A DNA stretch of 64,000 nt, taken from contig JAAWDY010000014.1 in NCBI GenBank assembly GCA_022793995.1, positions 1 through 64,000 of the forward strand. The letters are read 5' to 3'. The translations under genes were made by a program, and so were the position numbers. Origin of the DNA: Coprococcus sp. (GTDB taxonomy: Bacteria; Bacillota; Clostridia; Lachnospirales; Lachnospiraceae). Shown one piece after another: positions 7,770 through 15,072 of the stretch. The notes beneath the pieces are model-generated. The model did not search any database. It saw nothing but the letters and a program-made list of their open reading frames with translations, and was not told the origin of the DNA. Every line of letters begins with the position of its first letter. Positions within the stretch are counted from its first letter, which is position 1.

Positions 7770-9332
7770 ATGGAATTGATTAAAAAGAAGGTCAGAACGA
7801 ACATACTGGGAAAGACGGTTATCGACCAATTCATGATCGATGACGACTACAACGTACCGGATGCCAAAAGCGACATAGGGAGAGTGGTGTCTGGGGAGGG
7901 TACGCTTAAGGTAGAAGAAGTGAGACGTGTGGAGAACTACCTGCGAGTCACGGGAAAGCTGTATTTTAAGGTGCTTTACGTGACGGACACGGGCGATCCT
8001 TCCCTGGCATCCTTAGATGGGAAGCTTCCCTTTGAGGAAGTGGTATATATTGAGGAGGAGGACGGAGGAGATTATGTAGTCCAGGTGGCACGGATCGAAT
8101 TTTCCGCATCGCTTATTCACTCTCGAAAACTTGCGATAAAGACAATGGCGGAGATTGCCGTACATACAGAGAAGACAGTGGATGAGGAGACGACCGTGGA
8201 CGTGGAGGAAGACGAGGAGAGGCTGTTTAAAAAGCAGCGGCCGCTGGAGCTTCTGGAACTTCACACAAATAAACGGGATATTTACCGGATTAAAGAGGAG
8301 ATCACGATTCCGGGGACAAAGGAGAATATCGGGACGCTCATATGGACGGATGTGGAGCTGCGAAAGCTGGATACGAAGCTCGCCCAGGATGCACTGGAGC
8401 TTACCGGGGAACTGCAGGTGTTCTGTTTCTATGAATCCCAGGAGGGGAAGACAGACTGGGTGGAGCAGACGGTGCCCTACGAAGGGCGGATTGAATGCAT
8501 GGGGGCGGATGAGCGTCTCTACCATCATGTATACAATGAACTAACGGATGTGAATGTGGAGGTACGTATGGATGAGGATGGTGAAATGCGGTGCCTGGGC
8601 GTGGAGGCTACGCTGGAAATGCGGATCCTGCTTTATGAGGAAGAGAAAATGGAACTTTTGGAGGATGTATATTCCCTGGATCAGGAATGTGTTCCTCAGA
8701 CAAGAGATGTCCTCTATGAAGAGCTAATCCTGCAAAATCATTCTAAATGCAAGATCGCAGAACGTTTGAACCTGCCGGAATTGAAGGAAGAAATCCTGCA
8801 GATTTGCCATAGCGGGGGCGGGCTTCAGGTGGAGAATATGAAAGTAGTGCCGGAGGGCGTACAGATCGAAGGCGTGCTGCATGTGAATTTCCTCTATATT
8901 AAAGCGAACGATGCGGTTCCGTTTGATATGTGGCAGGGAATGGTACCTTTCTCGTACTTGCTGGAGAGCGGAAGGCCATGTCCCAATATGCGCTACGATA
9001 TCACTTACGGGGTGGAGCAGCTTGCGGTGGATCTGTCGGGCAGCGACGAAGTGGAGATCAAGGCTGTGGTGGCATTTAGAAGTTTCCTGAGATGCCCGAT
9101 CAAGACCGAAGTCATCACAGATCTGACCTTCCAGCCCTTTGACGAAGCTCAGATGGGAAAACGCCCGGGAATCGTCGGATATATTGTAAACAAAGGAGAC
9201 GATCTGTGGAGTCTGGCAAAACGATTCTACACTACGGTGGAGGGAATCATGGAAATCAATGATATGTCGTCAAACGAAATAAAAGAAGGGGATAAGATAT
9301 TGATTTTTAAGGAAAATATGAGTATACTATGA
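7770..9332 (+). CDS. DUF3794 (SPOCS) domain protein with C-terminal LysM
   Basis: This 520-residue protein resembles the spore-related DUF3794/SPOCS family of Clostridia. It contains repeated beta-rich segments: an N-terminal one from about residue 1, a second near 160-290 around IPGTKENIGTLIWTDV, and a third near 330-440 with EGVLHVNFLYI. A C-terminal LysM-like module (about residues 464-510: VGYIVNKGDDLWSLAKRF, then MEINDM) would bind peptidoglycan or cortex. No signal peptide is present, as expected for proteins deposited from the mother cell. The gene is followed by ispE after 46 bp. AAGGAGG precedes the ATG. A role in spore coat or cortex is family-level inference. Confidence 0.85.
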   Translation: MELIKKKVRTNILGKTVIDQFMIDDDYNVPDAKSDIGRVVSGEGTLKVEEVRRVENYLRVTGKLYFKVLYVTDTGDPSLASLDGKLPFEEVVYIEEEDGGDYVVQVARIEFSASLIHSRKLAIKTMAEIAVHTEKTVDEETTVDVEEDEERLFKKQRPLELLELHTNKRDIYRIKEEITIPGTKENIGTLIWTDVELRKLDTKLAQDALELTGELQVFCFYESQEGKTDWVEQTVPYEGRIECMGADERLYHHVYNELTDVNVEVRMDEDGEMRCLGVEATLEMRILLYEEEKMELLEDVYSLDQECVPQTRDVLYEELILQNHSKCKIAERLNLPELKEEILQICHSGGGLQVENMKVVPEGVQIEGVLHVNFLYIKANDAVPFDMWQGMVPFSYLLESGRPCPNMRYDITYGVEQLAVDLSGSDEVEIKAVVAFRSFLRCPIKTEVITDLTFQPFDEAQMGKRPGIVGYIVNKGDDLWSLAKRFYTTVEGIMEINDMSSNEIKEGDKILIFKENMSIL

Positions 9333-9378
9333 GTATAATGTATACAGAATACAGGAAGAGGTTACAGGGAGAAAACGC

Positions 9379-10257
9379 ATGGAGAAACTGGAATTAAAAG
9401 CGCTGGGAAAAATTAATTTAGGACTGGATGTGCTGGGAAGGCGGGAAAACGGCTACCATGACGTGAGGATGGTTATGCAGACCGTTTATCTGTACGACAA
9501 TGTGATATTGGTGGAAAAACCTCACAATAAGATCGAGATTGACACAAATCTTCCTTATCTTCCCCGGGATGAGAATAATATTGCATGGAAGGCAGCAGCT
9601 CTTTTAATGGAGGAATTTCAGATTACGAGGGGGATCAAAATCATCCTGGATAAGCATATCCCGGTCGCTGCGGGAATGGCGGGAGGAAGCGCGAACGCAG
9701 CGGCGGTCCTCTACGGGATGAACCGGATGTTCCGCCTGGGACTTAGTAAGGAAGAACTGATGGAGCGCGGGGTGAAGCTAGGCGCGGACGTTCCGTATTG
9801 TATCATGCGGGGAACCGTACTTGCGGAAGGGATCGGAGAAAAATTGACGGCGCTTGCGCCGCTTCCCAGGTGCCAGATCTTGATTGCGAAACCATCCGTC
9901 AGTGTTTCCACGAAGACGGTGTATGAGAAGCTGGATAAGGAACCGATCAAAGAGCATCCGGATATCGACGGGATCATAAAAGGGCTGGAAGCGCAGGATA
10001 TTGGAAAAGTGGCATCCTCCATGGGAAATGTACTGGAAAAGGTGACCGCTGGGGAGTATCCGGTTATCACAAAGATCAAGGAATGTATGTTAAGGCATGG
10101 CGCGCTGGGAGCTATGATGAGCGGAAGCGGACCCACCGTATTTGGAATCTTTGAGGACAGAAGAAAGGCAAGGGAAGCATACCGGAGTATTAAGATACAA
10201 AGACTGGCGAGGCAGGCGTATATTGCCGGCGCGCATAATGTCAGGAGGAAATGGTAA
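9379..10257 (+). CDS. ispE: 4-diphosphocytidyl-2-C-methyl-D-erythritol kinase
   Basis: IspE phosphorylates CDP-methylerythritol in the non-mevalonate isoprenoid pathway. The 292-residue GHMP kinase starts KALGKINLGLDVLGRRENGYHDV, has the ATP-binding glycine-rich motif PVAAGMAGGSANAAAV at residues 95-110, GADVPY near 136, and the C-terminal MMSGSGPTVFG. GGGAGA lies before the ATG. Its stop codon is followed after one base by the ATG of a GntR regulator, so translation of the two is probably coupled. Confidence 0.95.
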   Translation: MEKLELKALGKINLGLDVLGRRENGYHDVRMVMQTVYLYDNVILVEKPHNKIEIDTNLPYLPRDENNIAWKAAALLMEEFQITRGIKIILDKHIPVAAGMAGGSANAAAVLYGMNRMFRLGLSKEELMERGVKLGADVPYCIMRGTVLAEGIGEKLTALAPLPRCQILIAKPSVSVSTKTVYEKLDKEPIKEHPDIDGIIKGLEAQDIGKVASSMGNVLEKVTAGEYPVITKIKECMLRHGALGAMMSGSGPTVFGIFEDRRKAREAYRSIKIQRLARQAYIAGAHNVRRKW

Positions 10258-10258
10258 A

Positions 10259-10936
10259 ATGGAACCTAATTTTGAAGTGGACATGAATGAGTATCTGCCT
10301 CTTCGGGACGTGGTATTTAACACGCTCAGGCGCGCGATCCTAAGAGGAGAACTAAAACCCGGAGAGAGGCTGATGGAGATCCAGCTTGCCAATAAGCTCG
10401 GAGTCAGCCGGACGCCCATCCGGGAAGCGATCCGTAAGCTGGAGCTGGAAGGACTTGTGCTGATGATCCCTAGAAAAGGGGCGGAAGTGGCGAAGATCAC
10501 AGAGAAAAATATGCAGGACGTTCTGGAGGTACGCAAAGCGCTGGAAAAGCTTGCCGCCGAGCTTGCCTGCGACCGAATCTCGCCGGAGCGGGTCGAGGAG
10601 ATGAAAAAGGCGGCAAAAGATTTTCAGAGCATTTTAAAGACCGGGGACGTAACACAGATCGCGGAAGCGGATGTACGTTTCCATGATGTCATCTGCTTTG
10701 CGACAGAAAATCAAAGACTGATTATCTTGTTGAACAACCTGCGGGAGCAGATGTACCGTCTCCGAGTGGAATACCTGAAACAAAAGGAGTGTTATCCCCA
10801 GCTTTTGGAGGAGCATGAGCTGATTATACGTACCATTGAGGAGGGGAGAAAAGAAGAAGCCTGCGCGATTGTGGAAAAGCATATCTATAATCAGGAGGTC
10901 AAAGTTTCCGATGTGATACGGGAGCAAAAAGAATAA
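10259..10936 (+). CDS. GntR-family regulator, FCD (FadR) subgroup
   Basis: The 225-residue protein has an N-terminal winged helix (about residues 15-75: LRDVVFNTLRRAILRGELKPGERL, then LANKLGVSRTPIREAIRKLE), and an all-helical FCD ligand domain (about 85-215) with metal-ligand type residues in EADVRFHDVI and later EEHELIIRTI. FCD regulators usually sense organic acids; the ligand here is unknown. The start at 10259 is favoured by AGGAGG 10 bases upstream and the one-base gap to ispE. A perfect 14-bp-arm hairpin follows, between this gene and the convergent metal exporter. Confidence 0.9.
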   Translation: MEPNFEVDMNEYLPLRDVVFNTLRRAILRGELKPGERLMEIQLANKLGVSRTPIREAIRKLELEGLVLMIPRKGAEVAKITEKNMQDVLEVRKALEKLAAELACDRISPERVEEMKKAAKDFQSILKTGDVTQIAEADVRFHDVICFATENQRLIILLNNLREQMYRLRVEYLKQKECYPQLLEEHELIIRTIEEGRKEEACAIVEKHIYNQEVKVSDVIREQKE

Positions 10937-10975
10937 GAATAGAAATGAATAAGAATTAGAAAGGAATAGGCTTAG

Positions 10976-11012
10976 AAACGGCTGAAAGCGGGGAATCTGC
11001 TTTCAGCCGTTT
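10976..11012. terminator. Hairpin between convergent genes
   Basis: AAACGGCTGAAAGC (10976-10989) is an exact inverted repeat of GCTTTCAGCCGTTT (10999-11012), with a 9-bp loop. A long U-tract is missing on either strand, but location and strength suit a bidirectional transcription end for the GntR gene and the CDF gene. Confidence 0.65.
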
Positions 11013-11045
11013 GATGTTCAGGGGGATAAGACCAACATCCCGAAT

Positions 11046-11993
11046 CTACACAGCCGTATCTTCCAATGTATCGATTGGATTTACATGTACCATAATGTGC
11101 TTTACCTTCGGAAAATGCTTTTCTACCGAATCATGCACCCGCTGCGCGATCTTGTGAGTCTCTTTTAAGGGCATGTTCCCATTCGCGCCAATTTCCACAT
11201 CTACGTAAATTCTGTTGCCGAATATACGAGTGTTCAGATAGTCTACGGTCAATACGCCGTCTTCCGACTCGACACAGTTATATAGCTGCGTTTGGGTCGC
11301 TTCATCGCAGGAGTGGTCTACCATTTTATCAATCGCATCCATGAAAATATCATAAGCGGCTTTCGCAATAAAGAAACAGATCCCTAGACTGGCGATCGAA
11401 TCCAATATAGGATATCCCATTCGGGCGCCGCCGATCCCGATCAAAGCGCCGACGGACGAAAGCGCATCCGACCTGTGATGCCATGCGTTTGCCATTAACG
11501 AGGTGGAGTCAATACGCTTGGCATTGATCTTGGTGTACCAGAACATGGCTTCCTTCGTTACAATGGACACGACCGCGGCGATCAGCGCCAACACACCGGG
11601 TACGGTCAACTCCGAATAATCGCCGCTGACTATGTTCTGTACAGCATTATATCCGATCGTAAGGCCAGTGAACAGCAATACCACGGACAGTACGATGGCG
11701 GCGACACATTCTATCCTTTCATGCCCATAAGGATGCTCCTTGTCGGAAGCTTTCGAGGAAAGCCTAACTCCGATAATGACGATAAAGCTGCTGAACACAT
11801 CAGAAGCCGAGTGGACAGCGTCGCTGATCATTGCGCCGGAGTGGGCGATGATACCTGCCAGAAACTTAAAGATAGAAAGGATCAGGTTGCCGACAATACT
11901 GACAACAGATACGCGGTTTGCCACACGTTGAAATGTAGCAGGGGTGCAAGGCTCATTAGGCGCCCCTTGTGATGATAAATAATTTTTTTCCAT
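11046..11993 (-). CDS. Cation diffusion facilitator, Ni/Co/Zn-type exporter
   Basis: This CDF-family antiporter of ~315 residues exports divalent metal from the cytoplasm. Six hydrophobic helices occupy about residues 25-220, with a C-terminal cytoplasmic domain (to about 310) ending IMVHVNPIDT. Metal-site residues are visible: HSASD in helix II and HHRSD in helix V, i.e. HxxxD/HxxxD, the arrangement of Zn/Co/Ni-type CDFs, plus HPYGHERIE after helix III. The start at 11993 has GGAGGT 8 bases upstream. The leader carries a NiCo riboswitch (12124-12214), so Ni or Co is the likely physiological substrate. A second CDF at 23926 has a different, Mn-type, site. Confidence 0.92.
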   Translation of the reverse strand: MEKNYLSSQGAPNEPCTPATFQRVANRVSVVSIVGNLILSIFKFLAGIIAHSGAMISDAVHSASDVFSSFIVIIGVRLSSKASDKEHPYGHERIECVAAIVLSVVLLFTGLTIGYNAVQNIVSGDYSELTVPGVLALIAAVVSIVTKEAMFWYTKINAKRIDSTSLMANAWHHRSDALSSVGALIGIGGARMGYPILDSIASLGICFFIAKAAYDIFMDAIDKMVDHSCDEATQTQLYNCVESEDGVLTVDYLNTRIFGNRIYVDVEIGANGNMPLKETHKIAQRVHDSVEKHFPKVKHIMVHVNPIDTLEDTAV

Positions 11994-12090
11994 AATAGTT
12001 ACCTCCATAACATCATAATATGATTAGCGATAGCTCTATGGCACCTGCGGTGTGGGGCGTTTTATATTTACCTTAGCCGGAAAAAGGTAC

Positions 12091-12135
12091 AAAAAAACCC
12101 ACGAACCAGTATGCAGATTACTTACTGTCCCGTGG
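12091..12135 (-). terminator. Intrinsic terminator overlapping the NiCo riboswitch
   Basis: On the minus strand CCACG...CAGTA pairs with TACTG...CGTGG, followed by GTTTTTTT (12097-12091). The 5' arm of this hairpin reuses the 3' strands of aptamer helices P4 and P1, so terminator and aptamer cannot form together. This predicts that metal binding relieves termination. Confidence 0.85.
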
Positions 12136-12214
12136 ACGCGGATATCCACTGTCACCTTTGTGACCCGGCTCCCTAGCTTCTAGTACGGGTCGTACTAGCT
12201 ATGGCCTGCTCAGT
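12124..12214 (-). promoter_or_regulatory. NiCo riboswitch (czcD motif)
   Basis: On the minus strand, upstream of the CDF exporter, the conserved pieces of the NiCo riboswitch appear in order: ACTG+AGCAGGC (12214-12204), a long variable hairpin (TAGTACG...CGTACTA), GGAGCCGGG, a short TCAC/GTGA stem, a GTGGA/TCCAC stem, and GGGACAGT closing P1. The pattern matches the four-way-junction aptamer known upstream of Firmicutes metal efflux genes, which binds Ni2+ or Co2+ cooperatively. A terminator follows directly. Identification is from memory of the published consensus. Confidence 0.9.
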
Positions 12215-12399
12215 TTGTACTGTAGGTTAATGCAGTGCAAAGAGTATTTTATACAATGTAGCAGATAAAAGGAAGGGTGTCAACAGAAATAATGAAAGAT
12301 TTAAGCAAAGTTTTTCTTAAGATTACAAACGATATCGCCTTTTTCGACAAATACTGAGTGCAAAAGACAGAAAAAATGTCGAATTTTCACGAAAATAAA

Positions 12400-12428
12400 T
12401 TGACAAACAAATAAAGTAGTGTTAATAT
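12400..12428 (+). promoter_or_regulatory. Strong sigma-A promoter for the opine dehydrogenase/ECF locus
   Basis: TTGACA (12400-12405), a 17-bp spacer and TAATAT (12423-12428) form a near-consensus promoter. It points into the 12549 gene, leaving a leader of about 110 nt. A dyad at 12430-12447 overlaps the expected transcription start. Confidence 0.75.
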
Positions 12429-12429
12429 A

Positions 12430-12447
12430 AAGTTGTAAAGACAACTT
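12430..12447. promoter_or_regulatory. Candidate operator dyad AAGTTGT-N4-ACAACTT
   Basis: A perfect 7-bp-arm inverted repeat starts one base after the -10 element, covering the predicted start of transcription. The position suits a repressor operator; it could also form a small hairpin at the mRNA 5' end. No regulator gene is adjacent. Confidence 0.5.
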
Positions 12448-12548
12448 AACAATATATGCGCGGACTGCTGAATTTTACTTTGCTCGGTTTAGCGGAGAAC
12501 TGGAATCAAGTAACAAGGAAAAAGGCCGGCATATACAGGGAGGTAAGC

Positions 12549-13571
12549 ATGAGGTTTACTATTATTGGTGGAGGAAGAACAGGACAAGCTGCAGCGGCAT
12601 ACCTCACGTCGAAAGGCGCAGAGTGTTTGATAAAAACAAGGGATGCTGGGAAGGCGGCGATATTCAACCAACATGGAATCACAGCGGAAGGAGGGATAAA
12701 CGGGAACTTTAAAGTCAGGGCTACGACCGATATGCAGGAAGCGGCGGATTTTTCAGATATGATTCTTGTCATGACGGTTGCCAATGCCCATAAGGAGGTG
12801 GCCGGTCAGTTAGGGCCATGCCTTAAGCAGGATCAGAAGATACTGATCTTCAATAGTAACTGGGGAGCTTTAGAATTCAAACAGGTGCTTGGCGACAGCC
12901 GTAAGCTCAGGAATTTGATCGTGGCGGAGACGGGGGCGCAGCTTTTCGTAGCCTCTTCGGAGGAAACAGGGCGCGTTAACATGAGTGTGAAAGCAAAAAT
13001 CACTGTCAGTGCAGTAGAGCCGGAGGACACACAGCCGCTACTGGATTGTATAAAGGAATATTTCCCGCAGTTTGAAAAAGGAAGCTCCATCATTGAAACG
13101 ACAATGTCCACGACAAATCCGGTAATCCATGTACCGATCACACTCCTTAACGCCGCGAGGATTGAGAACGCACAGCCCTTCTTGTTTTACGGAGACGGGG
13201 CATCCAAGGAGGCGGTTCAGCTGATCGAGAATGTGGATCGGGAGCGTATAGCGGTAGCGAAGGCGCTGGGCTGTGAGATAGACGACGTGCTCACAGGAAT
13301 CAATCGCTTCTGGGAGAAAAAGCACGACAATCTGTTTGATGCGCTCACGAAAAATAGCACCTATCTGCATGCGAAAGGACCGGGAACGCTGGAACATCGC
13401 TATATCACAGAGGATGTGCCGTATGGGATCGCCCCGATTGCAAAAATAGGAAGGCTTTTTGGGATTGAGACACCCTATACCGACGCGCTTCTTGGTATTT
13501 TGGGATGCATATTTGGTACGGATGTGGTAAACGGAGGAATTGAATTCAGAAGGGAGGATTTTGAGGGGTAG
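12549..13571 (+). CDS. NAD(P)-dependent opine dehydrogenase family protein
   Basis: The 340-residue protein starts MRFTIIGGGRTGQAAAAYL, a Rossmann fold with a GxGxxG-like loop, and continues like octopine/nopaline-type dehydrogenases: VMTVANAHKEVAGQL, NSNWGALEF, then a C-terminal opine-DH helical domain with NPVIHVPITLLNAARIE and YGDGASKEAVQLIE, NVDRERIAVAKALG. The family condenses an amino acid with a 2-oxo acid, or acts on related substrates; the real substrate is unknown. It is shorter than staphylopine-type enzymes. The start at 12549 has GGGAGG 4-10 bases upstream; an open extension to 12456 lacks a site. It is followed after 84 bp by a full ECF transporter on the same strand, so substrate uptake and metabolism may be linked. 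Confidence 0.8.
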   Translation: MRFTIIGGGRTGQAAAAYLTSKGAECLIKTRDAGKAAIFNQHGITAEGGINGNFKVRATTDMQEAADFSDMILVMTVANAHKEVAGQLGPCLKQDQKILIFNSNWGALEFKQVLGDSRKLRNLIVAETGAQLFVASSEETGRVNMSVKAKITVSAVEPEDTQPLLDCIKEYFPQFEKGSSIIETTMSTTNPVIHVPITLLNAARIENAQPFLFYGDGASKEAVQLIENVDRERIAVAKALGCEIDDVLTGINRFWEKKHDNLFDALTKNSTYLHAKGPGTLEHRYITEDVPYGIAPIAKIGRLFGIETPYTDALLGILGCIFGTDVVNGGIEFRREDFEG

Positions 13572-13655
13572 TATGGTAAATACTAATTTAGGGTAAAGAA
13601 TTGGAAGTAAAGTGGAATAATATTTAGCAAAATATGAAATGACGGAGGGAATGAC

Positions 13656-14219
13656 ATGGAAAAAAAGGTTAACGTAGGAAAAAAGAAATTTAGCGCAGTT
13701 GATTTGATTACCGTAGTTGTATTTGCAGCATTGGTCCGTGTTCTATGGATTGTATTTAAATCGGCCGGAGTCGTGTTCCCATTCAACCATTCTTTTATGC
13801 ACTTTTTTAACAGCTTTTGCCTTGTTGCGTGTATAGCTGTTGTGAAAAAACGGTGGGCGGCTTTTTATTATACGGTTGGCTGGTGCGCGATTAACTTTTT
13901 CCTCCAGGGAGAACATTGGTCCTACTGGGCGCTGGTCGTTTTGACCCCGATAATCCCTGAGCTTATCATGAAGGCGAGGGCGAAGAGCTTTGAGAATCCG
14001 GACGATGTATATCATAGCTTTAAGGATCTTTTGGTATTTGCGTACATTTATACCATCGTTTACTTTGTATTCGTATGGTTCACATTGTTAAAGATATTCT
14101 TGATACCGATTAACTGGGGGCTTTCTGCTCTTGCGTTTGGACTTGCACTGGTACTTGTTATCCCTGGATCATGGTTCGGATATAAGCTTGGCAAGAAGAT
14201 CAGCACTTTGATCAACTAG
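13656..14219 (+). CDS. ECF transporter S component (substrate unknown)
   Basis: A 187-residue integral membrane protein with about five hydrophobic segments: ~14-35, ~45-62, ~68-95, ~120-145, ~150-178. Its position right before ecfT and a double ecfA gene, on one strand with 16-24-bp gaps, marks it as the S (substrate-binding) subunit of a dedicated, group I, ECF transporter. I do not recognise it as a known vitamin-specific S family (ThiT, BioY, RibU and others). GGAGGG precedes the ATG. The upstream opine dehydrogenase is the best clue to substrate: an amino acid derivative or metal-chelating compound is conceivable but unproven. Confidence 0.75.
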   Translation: MEKKVNVGKKKFSAVDLITVVVFAALVRVLWIVFKSAGVVFPFNHSFMHFFNSFCLVACIAVVKKRWAAFYYTVGWCAINFFLQGEHWSYWALVVLTPIIPELIMKARAKSFENPDDVYHSFKDLLVFAYIYTIVYFVFVWFTLLKIFLIPINWGLSALAFGLALVLVIPGSWFGYKLGKKISTLIN

Positions 14220-14235
14220 GATAGGAGGAGGTACA

Positions 14236-15048
14236 ATGGGAGGCTCTGATTTTAGCTTAAATTATGAAAAAAAGACTTGGGTCCATATGCTGGACCCAAG
14301 AACAAAGCTGGTATTTATTCTTGTGTTCGCCACAGTTCCACTCTTTTTTACAAAATTTGAATACCTGCTTGCATGTGCATTACTGGTGCTTCCTGTATGG
14401 ATATCTGCGAGGATAGACATACGCCCGATCAAAGGGCTTCTGTTTGCAATTTTGATTTTTGCGGTCGTTTCAGTCGTTTTTGCGACCTTCTACAATTATG
14501 AGTATCCTGGACAGAAGATTCTCTTTGAGCTGGGACCACTAACCGCGACCGACGTCGGATTCCGTTCAGGATTGATGCTTGGTTTCAGAGCGTCTATTCC
14601 GGCGGTCGTAGCGCTGATCCTGATCTGTACGACAGACCCGGCGCGTCTTGCGAAAGCGATGATGAAGGTACATATACCGCTGAGCGTTGCGTTTATGATG
14701 ATGGGGGCGCTTAAGATGTTTCCGTTGGTTTCCGGTGAAATGTCGAATATCAAGACCGCTCAGATCATACGCGGAGTAAAGTACAATGGAATGAAGAACA
14801 AATTTAGGGCGTTTCGTCTGGCGGTATTCCCTCTCATAATCAATTCTCTCCGTAAAAGCCGCGTCACGGGCGTGGCAGTAGAGTCAAAGGGGTTTGGAAA
14901 ACGTGCATGGAAGGAATATTATCAGGAATTTAAATTTGCAAAGGTGGACTATATCATGTTATTCCTTTGCCTTGCGATCGCAATAGGGGCTGCGGTAGTA
15001 CGTTACTATTTTGGCTTGGGCGTTGACCCGTTTGTTACTGGAGCATAG
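14236..15048 (+). CDS. ECF transporter T component (EcfT)
   Basis: EcfT is the transmembrane coupling subunit linking the S component to the ATPases. The 270-residue protein starts with the family motif HMLDPRTKLVF, has about five membrane helices, and carries two cytoplasmic coupling-helix motifs: AQIIRGV (about residue 175-181) and AVESKGFG (about 213-220). The second replaces the usual ARG/SRG triplet by SKG. AGGAGGAGGT precedes the ATG. The gene lies between S and the fused A-A' gene, which fits a self-contained module rather than a shared one. Confidence 0.9.
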   Translation: MGGSDFSLNYEKKTWVHMLDPRTKLVFILVFATVPLFFTKFEYLLACALLVLPVWISARIDIRPIKGLLFAILIFAVVSVVFATFYNYEYPGQKILFELGPLTATDVGFRSGLMLGFRASIPAVVALILICTTDPARLAKAMMKVHIPLSVAFMMMGALKMFPLVSGEMSNIKTAQIIRGVKYNGMKNKFRAFRLAVFPLIINSLRKSRVTGVAVESKGFGKRAWKEYYQEFKFAKVDYIMLFLCLAIAIGAAVVRYYFGLGVDPFVTGA

Positions 15049-15072
15049 CCGTATGGCAGGAGGTGGAATAGA

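Noticed and set aside
7553..7783. 76-codon plus-strand ORF with repeated RLFGDE..QGNPSCTLG peptide
   Set aside because: It is a translation of the tandem family A repeat units; repetition comes from DNA structure, not a protein repeat, and there is no separate ribosome site.
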